Source of the DNA: Mycobacterium innocens
Lineage (GTDB): Bacteria; Actinomycetota; Actinomycetes; Mycobacteriales; Mycobacteriaceae
NCBI RefSeq assembly: GCF_900566055.1
Contig: NZ_UPHQ01000237.1
Location: 1-64,000 of the forward strand
Reading direction: 5' to 3'
Length of the DNA: 64,000 bases
Each line of letters starts with the position of its first letter. Within the stretch, counting starts at the first letter, position 1. This document shows, piece by piece, positions 27,439 through 34,228 of this stretch. Position numbers and translations under genes: made by a program. The notes beneath the pieces are model-generated. The model ran no database searches. It saw only the letters and a list, made by a program, of their open reading frames with translations, and was not told the DNA's origin.

Positions 27439-28144
27439 TCACAGTGTGGAACCGGTCTCGATCTGCTCGAAGATCTTGGAGAACTCGAACGGGGTTTGCG
27501 CCACTCCGCTGCCGTCGACGGCGTCTACTGCGCCCAAGGTGCCTGTGGTGTTCCCGCGGGCGCTCCCACATGGACAATTCGCCGATATGGTTTCGAACCG
27601 CGAACGTGGTCAGCTGTTGCGCGCCGGCGAGGGTGAAGATCTCGCGCGGGTCGTCGTTGATTCCTACCAGCGGCGTCACCCCGAGCATCGACCATGCCCG
27701 CTCGCTGGACAGCGACGGATACAACGTCATCAGCTGACCGAGGGTCGCCGTCGCCGCGTCGATCGCGTACGTGCCCATGCCAGGGTTGCCGGGCTGAGCG
27801 AAACCAGGGCCGTAATCCATGGCCATGACGTTCACCCGGGAGATGTTGACACCGTTGGCCGTAGCGATTTGGAGGACGTTCAGTCCGCCGCCCTGACCCG
27901 TCACCAGCCCGGTCGACAGCACCGGAAGGGCGGAGGAGACGGTCACTGGCGTGCCGTTGTCCGCCTCCTGCTGTTGCAGCAGGGCAATGGATTTCGTTTG
28001 TGTCGTCAGCGCCTGAGTATTGCCCTGCAACGCGCCTTCGACGTCGAAGTCGAGGTGACAAATCTTGTAGGTATTCACCACCGACAGGTGCCCCGAGTTG
28101 TACGACTCAACTGCGAATTTCACATCAGCCACATCAATCTCCAA
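27439..28144 (-). pseudogene. GH18 chitinase-like protein, truncated and frameshifted
   Basis: The open part has CHLDFDVEG (the DxDxE-type catalytic motif of family 18), VNVMAMDYGPGFAQPGN and TLYPSLSSERAWSMLGVTPLVG, all typical of bacterial chitinase-like GH18 modules. The N-terminal half of the barrel is missing. Near 27535-27550 the frame breaks: GTLGAVDAVDGSGVAQTPFE and FSKIFEQIE continue one base out of phase to a TGA at 27439-27441; one extra base would explain it. Both defects point to a dead gene, once probably secreted. Confidence 0.7.
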
Positions 28145-28636
28145 CGGGTTCGCGATGTCTCACTCAGCCCGCCTGTCCGTGACAACCCCAACAGCGCGAC
28201 GGCTGGAAATCGCGTGCTGGTGCGGTTGGGTCGGCGGCTAACGGCGGCGAGCGTGCCCTGGCGGCGCCGAGTGTGCGCTGGCGGCGCCGAGCGTGCCGTC
28301 AGGGCGGCCGATTGCGGCGGTTCCCGCCCCTGCATACACGGTCAAAGCCGTCGCCTCACACTCGATGCGGCATCACTGCCGACTCGGTGAGCACGTGAGA
28401 CATCCCCCGAACGCCGGCCATCAGAAGAGGTTTGAGCGAAGGTGCGGTATCGGCGTGCCGACAACAGAGCCAAGGCGTGCCCGGGCACCCGAGGCTGCGC
28501 ACGAGGACATCGTTGACCAGCCACATCCGTGGACACCAGGAATTTCCGAGCGAGGGCGAGCGAATTACCTACCGTTGGGCCAGAAACCAATGTGCATGAT
28601 GCGATCGCCGGGCCCTCGCCTAAGTCCGCAACTGTC
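28145..28636. other. 492-bp region without a gene
   Basis: No coding frame with a recognisable product was seen. It contains a short tandem repeat at 28244-28300 and otherwise looks like decayed sequence between the GH18 remnant and the oxidase-like operon. Confidence 0.5.
28244..28300. repeat. Short 20-bp tandem repeat, about 2.8 copies
   Basis: GCGGCGCCGAGTGTGCGCTG (28261-28280) and GCGGCGCCGAGCGTGCCGTC (28281-28300) follow a shorter copy at 28244-28260. Intergenic. Confidence 0.6.
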
Positions 28637-28885
28637 CTAGTGGAGCATCATGCCGACCAGATAGCTGCCGAACAAGGCAGCGCCGACAAGCAGCACGCAC
28701 GCGTCCGTCAGGCGGCGCAGCAAGGCAGGCGACTGCCCGACTTCCATGAACTCGCGAAAGATGATGCGTACCTTGATGAGTGCGATCACGATCACGCTCG
28801 ACGTAACCACCGCGCTGGCCTTCGGAGATCCGTCGACAGCGTAATCAAGCCACAGGTACGACAGCGTCAATGACGCCAGCACCAC
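28637..28885 (-). CDS. Cytochrome c oxidase subunit IV-like membrane protein
   Basis: 82 aa from the GTG at 28885, three membrane segments (LASLTLSYLWLDYAV, AVVTSSVIVIALIKVRIIF, LLVGAALFGSYLVGMML). The pattern KVRIIFREFMEV after helix 2 is characteristic of the prokaryotic COX4 family. Family-like sequence (NKRLSVVW) continues upstream in frame to the TGA of the preceding gene without an ATG, GTG or TTG, so the true start may be unusual. Last of four genes. Confidence 0.8.
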   Translation of the reverse strand: MVLASLTLSYLWLDYAVDGSPKASAVVTSSVIVIALIKVRIIFREFMEVGQSPALLRRLTDACVLLVGAALFGSYLVGMMLH

Positions 28886-28924
28886 CCAGACGACCGACAG
28901 CCGCTTGTTGAATCTGATTTCGGA

Positions 28925-29515
28925 TCACCTCACCACGTACAGCAGTGCGAAAATCAGCACCCAGAGGAAGTCGACGGTGTGCCAGTACGTGGCGCAGGTC
29001 TCGACAAGCTGCTGAGACCCCTGAGACCACTGGCATTTTCGTGCCAGACCCCAAAGCTGGTAGACCACAACGCCGATGACGACGAATCCGATCAGCAGGT
29101 GCACGAAGTGGATACCGGTGAGAAAGAAGTAATAGGTGAAGAAGTCGTTAGCGGTCAAGGAATTGCCCATCCGGATCTGCTTGGCCCACTCCAACACCTT
29201 GGCGACCAGGAACACCAGGCCGCAGAACGCGGTGAGAAAGGCGTCGGTGAGCGCCGCTCGGTATGCGTGGACGCGGGCCGACTGGACACATCGTGCCACC
29301 GACCAGGAACTCAGCAGCAGAATAAGTGTGTTGAAGGCCCCGATACGCAGGTCCAGCTGCGCCTGGGAGCGCAGGAAGAGCTCGGTGCTCTGGGTGCGGT
29401 AGAACAGGTAGAAGCTGAAATAAGCAGTGAATACCAGTGTTTCGAACAGCACGAAGGCCCACATGTCCGGTTGGCCGGGGACGACCCTGGGCGGCTTGTT
29501 CGCACCGGCGGTCAT
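28925..29515 (-). CDS. Heme-copper oxidase subunit III-like (NorE-type) protein
   Basis: 196 aa, five predicted membrane helices. PGQPDMWAFVLFETLVFTAYFSFY at the start, VAKVLEWAKQI in the middle, and FFLTGIHFVHLLIGFVVIG and TYWHTVDFLWVLIFALLYVV at the end are the COX3/NorE signatures. No subunit I or II gene is nearby, so it must join an oxidase coded elsewhere or act otherwise. ATG overlaps the preceding stop (ATGA) and 39 bp separate it from the subunit IV-like start. Confidence 0.88.
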   Translation of the reverse strand: MTAGANKPPRVVPGQPDMWAFVLFETLVFTAYFSFYLFYRTQSTELFLRSQAQLDLRIGAFNTLILLLSSWSVARCVQSARVHAYRAALTDAFLTAFCGLVFLVAKVLEWAKQIRMGNSLTANDFFTYYFFLTGIHFVHLLIGFVVIGVVVYQLWGLARKCQWSQGSQQLVETCATYWHTVDFLWVLIFALLYVVR

Positions 29516-30258
29516 AGCGCGGTCACCTTTCCGGGCGCAAGCTCGGGCAGTGTCCCGGTACCGAAGTCCTCACGCTGGATCATCCGCCGCAGCAAGGCGA
29601 TGAAAACGCCAGTATAGATACCGAATACGGCCATGTTGAGCCACCAGGCGATCTGCCCGTTCCAGGCCAAGACGCCGCGACGGAAAATCCAGGCAGGCGA
29701 GACCACGATCTCGGTGAGCGCGTTGCAGAGGTTGAGATAGCCGAACCACTTTGGGAAGACCCGGTTCTTGTCGATCAGGATGGCGAGCATCCACACCAGC
29801 GAGCCGATCAGGAACACCCCCATGGTCCCGATGAACGACAGGAAGCCGAAGTCGTAGAGCCAACCGATCAGTTCTGGATCGCGGTCGGGGCGCATCGCCC
29901 CCGCGGTGAGCACGATGCACATCAGCATCATTCCGGGAATCGCGCTGAGCGAGTACAACACCAGGTACGAGTATGCGAATGCCGGGCTGACCGACATGCG
30001 GCGCATGGAATAGGCGATGAGCGCGTTGCTCATCGTTGTCATGCCGGTGATGACGAACATGATGGCAAAACCGATGAGTATCCCAAAGTGGTTGTCCTGG
30101 AACCACCGAACGATTCTCGGTGTGTCCCACGAGGGGTCTGGCGGGGGCTGGGCGCGGGTCAGCACGAAGAACACCAGGACGAACAAGTTGTAGAAGACCA
30201 CGAGCGTCCACCAGGCCAGCCACAACTCGCGCTTGGGGTTTGTCGCCACTGCGCTCAT
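29512..30258 (-). CDS. Multi-pass membrane protein, second of a tandem paralogous pair
   Basis: 248 aa, about six or seven membrane helices starting at LWLAWWTLVVFYNLFVLVFF. Shares with the gene upstream the loop RPDRDPEL followed by FLIG, VFPKWFGYLNL and LAWNGQIAWWLN. I do not recognise a named family. The context (directly before subunits III and IV) suggests a membrane partner of a respiratory oxidase. Start ATG overlaps the upstream stop as ATGA; the frame reaching 30930 lies inside that gene. Confidence 0.75.
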   Translation of the reverse strand: MSAVATNPKRELWLAWWTLVVFYNLFVLVFFVLTRAQPPPDPSWDTPRIVRWFQDNHFGILIGFAIMFVITGMTTMSNALIAYSMRRMSVSPAFAYSYLVLYSLSAIPGMMLMCIVLTAGAMRPDRDPELIGWLYDFGFLSFIGTMGVFLIGSLVWMLAILIDKNRVFPKWFGYLNLCNALTEIVVSPAWIFRRGVLAWNGQIAWWLNMAVFGIYTGVFIALLRRMIQREDFGTGTLPELAPGKVTAL

Positions 30259-31004
30259 GCGCCGGCCGATTCGTCGGCGCGCTGCCGGTGAACGGCCCGG
30301 CCGAGGACGACGGCGCACACCACAATCCACACCGCGATGGCGATGTTCTTCAGCCAGAACGACAACGCTCCGTCCCACGCCAGTGGGCCGGACAGGGTCA
30401 GGCCGGCGAACGCCGCCGGCACCAGCGCGGCGGCGATGAGCAGATTGAAATGGGCCACCCACCGGCTGAATACCGGATGCGACGGATCGTCGAAGTAGAT
30501 CGCCAGGGCCAGAATCACGCTCTGCCCGATGAGGAAGGGCACCTGCGTGGTGAAGGTGAGCCAGGCCAGATCGTTGAACATCTGGGTCAGCTCGGGGTTG
30601 CGTTCCGGGCGGAACGCGGCCAGCAACCAGCAGACGTTGGCGATGAGAAAAAGGGTGGGACCGCCGGCCACGCACCCGAGCATGCAATAGGAAAAGATCG
30701 GTGTGCGGTGAGCCATCCGGCGAATCTGCATCACCAGCAGGATCAGGACCGGGATCAGGCCCACGCAGAACCAGTTGAACAGGATCATGCTGTAGCGGAC
30801 CCCGGACTGATTTTCCCGATAGAAGGCGGCCACCTGTTCGGCCGGCATTCTGGGCGACATCGGTGGCGTAAAGCCGGGAAACAAGACGAACGCCGAGACC
30901 CAGATGATCGCCACGACGGGCAACGTCCACAACAGGATCAGCTCGCCATCGGTGCGCCGTAACGCCGATGGCGGGGCTGTTGGGTGCTCACCGATGCCGG
31001 ACAT
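30255..31004 (-). CDS. Multi-pass membrane protein, first of a tandem paralogous pair
   Basis: 249 aa with a hydrophilic start (MSGIGEHPTAPPSALRRTDG) and about six helices. RPERNPEL, PFLIGQSVILALAIYFDD, VFSRWVAHFNLL and LAWDGALSFWLKN correspond to the same stretches of its downstream paralogue. Function unknown. First gene of the four-gene operon; it diverges from a TetR gene across 111 bp holding two identical palindromes. Preceded by GGAGTCC 5-9 bp before the ATG. Confidence 0.75.
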   Translation of the reverse strand: MSGIGEHPTAPPSALRRTDGELILLWTLPVVAIIWVSAFVLFPGFTPPMSPRMPAEQVAAFYRENQSGVRYSMILFNWFCVGLIPVLILLVMQIRRMAHRTPIFSYCMLGCVAGGPTLFLIANVCWLLAAFRPERNPELTQMFNDLAWLTFTTQVPFLIGQSVILALAIYFDDPSHPVFSRWVAHFNLLIAAALVPAAFAGLTLSGPLAWDGALSFWLKNIAIAVWIVVCAVVLGRAVHRQRADESAGA

Positions 31005-31066
31005 CGGGGACTCCTTCCGGTCCGCGGGTCGTTGGGCGATCGCGGGGTGCGGCTTCTCAGCGAAGC

Positions 31067-31105
31067 TAGCCGATCGGCTATCTGCGGTCAATAGCCGATC
31101 GGCTA
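31067..31105. promoter_or_regulatory. Two identical 14-bp palindromic operators
   Basis: TAGCCGATCGGCTA occurs at 31067-31080 and again at 31092-31105, 25 bp apart. Each is a perfect palindrome. The flanks (C...T and A...G) make the pair itself a larger inverted repeat of 16-bp arms. They lie between the divergent TetR gene (start 31116) and the membrane operon (start 31004), as expected for TetR auto- and cross-regulation. Confidence 0.85.
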
Positions 31106-31115
31106 GGCTCTCGAT

Positions 31116-31694
31116 GTGGTGTCCACACCGCCGCCCGGCCAGTTTCGCTTCATCAACCGCACCCCCGCGCAGACCCGCATTCTGGATGCGGCACTGCAGC
31201 TGATCGCCGAGCACGGCGTCGGCGGCACGTCGCTGCAGATGATCGCCGACGCCATCGGGGTTACCAAAGCGGCGGTGTACCACCAGTTCAAGACCAAAGA
31301 GCAGATCGTCATCGCCCTCACCGAACGTGAGCTCGGCGGTCTGGAAGAGGCACTGGAGTCCGCCGAAACCCAGGCTCACCAGCCGCGAGCGCGTGAGCTG
31401 CTGCTGCAGCGGGTGATCGACGTGGCGGTCGAGCGCCGGGGCGCGGCCAGCACGCTGCAGTTCGATCCGGTCATCGTTCGGCTGCTGGCCGAACACCAAC
31501 CGTTTCAGCAATTCATTGCGCGGCTCTACGGTGTGCTGGTCGGCGATGCCGCCGAGGACGCCCGGGTCACGGCGGCGATGCTGTCGGGCGCGATTGCCGT
31601 CGGCGTGATGCACCCCTTGGTCGCGGATGTCGACGACGAGTCACTGCGTTCGCAGTTGCGTCGCATCACCCGTCGGCTCATTGACGCGGAGTGA
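31116..31694 (+). CDS. TetR-family regulator of the membrane operon
   Basis: 192 aa from the GTG at 31116 (a second GTG follows at 31119). HTH region TPAQTRILDAALQLIAEHGV, TSLQMIADAIGVTKAAVYHQ and FKTKEQIV is standard TetR. The start is only 11 bp from the nearer palindrome, so it very probably represses itself and the divergent operon until a ligand binds. Ligand unknown. Confidence 0.9.
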   Translation: MVSTPPPGQFRFINRTPAQTRILDAALQLIAEHGVGGTSLQMIADAIGVTKAAVYHQFKTKEQIVIALTERELGGLEEALESAETQAHQPRARELLLQRVIDVAVERRGAASTLQFDPVIVRLLAEHQPFQQFIARLYGVLVGDAAEDARVTAAMLSGAIAVGVMHPLVADVDDESLRSQLRRITRRLIDAE

Positions 31695-31699
31695 ACCCA

Positions 31700-32104
31700 C
31701 TACGTGTCGCCCCGCACCCATCTGGCGTGACCGTTCTGCGCCACGCACACTAGGAACAGGCCGTCGGGCGCCTGCGCGACGTAATACTCCGGATATCTGG
31801 TGCAGTCGGAGTTCTCGTCCTTGATCCCGGCCATCGGGGGTGATCGGAACCATCGGGGTTCATATCGCCGCGGCGAACCGCAGAACATCAACCGTCCCGG
31901 CTCGGTGGCGAACGAGACGTAGTAGTCGGCGGTTCCGAAGACGTAGTAGGTGGTGTTGTCGCAGGGTGCCCCGAGGACGACGTTCGGGGTGATTCCCGGC
32001 GTGCAGGCCGGATAGTCGCAAACCGTCGGACCCGCGTCGGCGGGCGGTGCCGTCAATACCGTCATGCCGAGCAACGCGGCAATCGCTGCCACGAGTAAGC
32101 GCAC
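31700..32104 (-). CDS. Small secreted Cys-containing protein
   Basis: 134 aa from the GTG at 32104. VRLLVAAIAALLGMTVLTAP and then ADAGPT form a signal peptide with an Ala-x-Ala cut site near residue 24. The mature part has six cysteines (CDYPAC, PCDN, MFCGS, DCTRY, LVCVA) that could form three disulfides, and the stretch YYVFGTADYYVSFATEPGR. Family not recognised. A longer frame to 32245 would bury the signal peptide and is rejected. Convergent with the TetR gene. Confidence 0.7.
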   Translation of the reverse strand: MRLLVAAIAALLGMTVLTAPPADAGPTVCDYPACTPGITPNVVLGAPCDNTTYYVFGTADYYVSFATEPGRLMFCGSPRRYEPRWFRSPPMAGIKDENSDCTRYPEYYVAQAPDGLFLVCVAQNGHARWVRGDT

Positions 32105-32124
32105 GCTATTACTCTTGCACAATT

Positions 32125-32139
32125 GAGAAGAAAACTCTC
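32125..32139. promoter_or_regulatory. Degenerate GAGAAT-type site before the secreted protein
   Basis: GAGAAGAAAACTCTC, one mismatch per arm against GAGAAT-N3-ATTCTC, 21 bp before the GTG at 32104. A weaker look-alike, GATAATGTTGCTCTC, is at 32204-32218 before the Mam gene. Confidence 0.35.
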
Positions 32140-32244
32140 CTGCTCGCCAGAAGACTGAAATCAACCTATTCGGGGCGGGGCCAGGACCTTCTGATGAGTG
32201 ATAGATAATGTTGCTCTCCCTCAGCGCGTGACCAGGAGGTGACA

Positions 32245-33006
32245 ATGCCGTCGCGAGAGCGTCTGTCTGAGGCCCACGAAGCCGATGGCCGCGACGGCGA
32301 ATCGCTAACCCAGGCAGCAGAAGCCGTCGCCCTGGCCGAAGCGAGGGCGCGCGCGGCCCGTGAACGCGCGAGACAGCTCAGCGAAAAGGCCGGCGCGATA
32401 ACTGGCGGCCAGCAGCCAACGGCTGGCGCCGAGGCTGAGGACGCAGCCGTCGACCACGGAGCCGGTAACGCACGGCGCCGATTCCGGGTGCGGCGGCTGC
32501 GGCTTCGGCGTCCGGGACGCAAGGGCCTGGCCGCGATGGCCGCGGCGGTCATCAGCTGCGGGTCACTCGGCGCGAGCGGCTATCTGGTGTGGCACCACCG
32601 CACTGTCGTGCGCCAACAGCAGCGCGCCACCGAGTTCGCGTCCGCGGCCCGGCAGGGCGCCATCACCCTGATGTCGATCGATGCCACCAAGGCCAGAGAG
32701 GACGTACAACGCATCATCGACAGCACCACCGGCGCGTTCAAAGGCGGGATGCTGATCGCTGCCGACGACTTGGTCCAGTCGGTCGAGCAGTCCAGGGTCA
32801 GCACCAAGGTGACCGTGCAAGGCGTCGCCGTCCAGTCGATGACCGACGATTCCGCAGTGGTCCTGGTGGCGGCCAAAGCCGAGGTCGCCAATCCCGAGGC
32901 CAATCCGGACAAGGCCAAACTGCCGCCGCGGTCCTGGCGGATTGTCATGACGGTGCAACGAGACGGCGGACAGCTCAAAGTGGCGAAGGTCGAGGCGCTG
33001 CCGTGA
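32245..33006 (+). CDS. Mce-associated membrane protein (Mam), second locus, first gene
   Basis: 253 aa from the ATG at 32245, which has AGGAGG (32234-32239) at ideal distance; a GTG at 32239 is too close to it. Ala/Glu-rich probable coiled coil at 20-50, a basic patch RRRFRVRRLRLRRPGRKG, one membrane segment (~95-115) and an outer domain with FASAARQGAITLMSIDATKA and [16 protein letters not shown]. Paralogue of 19899-20801. Overlaps the next gene by GTGA. Confidence 0.85.
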   Translation: MPSRERLSEAHEADGRDGESLTQAAEAVALAEARARAARERARQLSEKAGAITGGQQPTAGAEAEDAAVDHGAGNARRRFRVRRLRLRRPGRKGLAAMAAAVISCGSLGASGYLVWHHRTVVRQQQRATEFASAARQGAITLMSIDATKAREDVQRIIDSTTGAFKGGMLIAADDLVQSVEQSRVSTKVTVQGVAVQSMTDDSAVVLVAAKAEVANPEANPDKAKLPPRSWRIVMTVQRDGGQLKVAKVEALP

Positions 33007-33593
33007 CCCTCGACGAGGGTTCACAGCTCGACGACCCGACCGCTTTGCCGGATGACACTGCGGCGCCGCGCCGCCGATTCAGGTTGGCACGCCGCCGGAT
33101 CCGCCGGTGCCTGACGCGGTGGCGTCCAATTCTGTTAGGGCTGTTGGTCATTGCCACGACGGGCTTCGCCGCCGGATTCTTCTACTTCGGTTACCGTCCG
33201 GATCAACAGACCGACGACGCGGCGGCACGCGACGCGATCAGAGCGGCGTCCGAGGGCACGGTGGCGCTCCTGTCGTACTCGCCCGACAGCCTGAGCCGGG
33301 ATTTCGACAACGCGAGATCGCGGCTCACCGGCGACTATCAGACCTACTACGAACGGTTCACCGAGCAGATCGTGGCGCCGGCGGCCCAGCGCGGCCAAAT
33401 CACCACCAACGCCCGCGTCATTCGAGCCGCCGCGGCAGAATTGCATCCGGATTCAGCTGTCGTACTTGTGTTTATCAGTCTGAAGACCACCAGCAAGGAC
33501 AAACCCGACCCGGTGAAAACGACCAGCAGCGTTCGGGTAACGCTGACGAAGGTCAACGGATTCTGGCTGATCGCCAAGCTCGACTCGCTGTGA
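33003..33593 (+). CDS. Mce-associated membrane protein (Mam), second locus, second gene
   Basis: 196 aa, GTG start at the GTGA overlap. Membrane segment near 44-64 (LLGLLVIATTGFAAGFFYF), then GYRPDQQTDDAAA, SYSPDSLSRDFDNARSRLTGDY and [15 protein letters not shown], each matching the paralogue at 19303-19902. Likely partner of the mce operon, whose end lies about 640 bp to the right on the opposite strand. Confidence 0.85.
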   Translation: MTLDEGSQLDDPTALPDDTAAPRRRFRLARRRIRRCLTRWRPILLGLLVIATTGFAAGFFYFGYRPDQQTDDAAARDAIRAASEGTVALLSYSPDSLSRDFDNARSRLTGDYQTYYERFTEQIVAPAAQRGQITTNARVIRAAAAELHPDSAVVLVFISLKTTSKDKPDPVKTTSSVRVTLTKVNGFWLIAKLDSL

Positions 33594-33689
33594 CGGCCGC
33601 GCGCTCCGCGGCAAAGCCCTCGCCCACTTGGCGGTCCCGGTGTTACTGTCTCAAGTGGGAAGTGGCGCTAGCGCGTCGAGGAGCACGTG

Positions 33690-34205
33690 ATGCGGGCAAT
33701 GGGCATTGTCGCAAGCGCAATACTGGTGGCTGCCACGATGATTGGCGGCTCGAGCACCGCACCGCCGGCCCGGGCCTCCACCGACGGTCTCGCCATCAAC
33801 GGAACCTACCGCGCCACGTCCGTCGGTGAATGGGCCAAGACGAATCAATCTTTTCATGATGAACCGACCGTCAGTAGCACGTGGACCCTGACGTCCAGCT
33901 GTACCACGGCTCAGGACTGCACCGGCCACGTCACCAGCGACCAGGGTTGGAGCGCACCGCTCTACATGCATGACGGGGTGATGTGGACCGTCAAACACGA
34001 GGTGCCCAACTGGGAAACATGCCCCGACGGCACCTCCTTCACCGGGGTGCAAACGTTCACCTTCTATCCGGCAGGGCCGGACGGCACCGTGCAGGCCGGC
34101 TCGTCGACATATGCCGGCAAGGACCAGACCGTCGGGCCCAGCGGCGCATGCGGTGTCAACAAGTGGCTCGTCGTCATGATGCCGTTCCGGCTCGACAAGA
34201 TCTGA
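33690..34205 (+). CDS. Secreted protein next to the mce operon
   Basis: 171 aa from the ATG at 33690, preceded by GAGGAG at 33679-33684; a GTG at 33687 is also in frame. Signal peptide MRAMGIVASAILVAATMIGG with a likely cut after ARA near residue 29. The mature domain has GTYRATSVGEWAKTNQSFHD, SSCTTAQDCTGHV and two further cysteines. Secreted proteins of this type are often found beside mycobacterial mce loci; function unknown. Convergent with mceF, 23 bp between stops. Confidence 0.75.
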   Translation: MRAMGIVASAILVAATMIGGSSTAPPARASTDGLAINGTYRATSVGEWAKTNQSFHDEPTVSSTWTLTSSCTTAQDCTGHVTSDQGWSAPLYMHDGVMWTVKHEVPNWETCPDGTSFTGVQTFTFYPAGPDGTVQAGSSTYAGKDQTVGPSGACGVNKWLVVMMPFRLDKI

Positions 34206-34228
34206 CCGGGCGCCGGCCGCCACCGGGA

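Noticed and set aside
27269-28390. 373-codon plus-strand frame
   Set aside because: It overlaps the end of the P450 and runs antisense to the GH18 remnant; composition is Arg/Pro-rich with no domain.
32204-32218. GATAATGTTGCTCTC as a further operator copy
   Set aside because: Three mismatches to GAGAAT-N3-ATTCTC; too weak to list as a site on its own.
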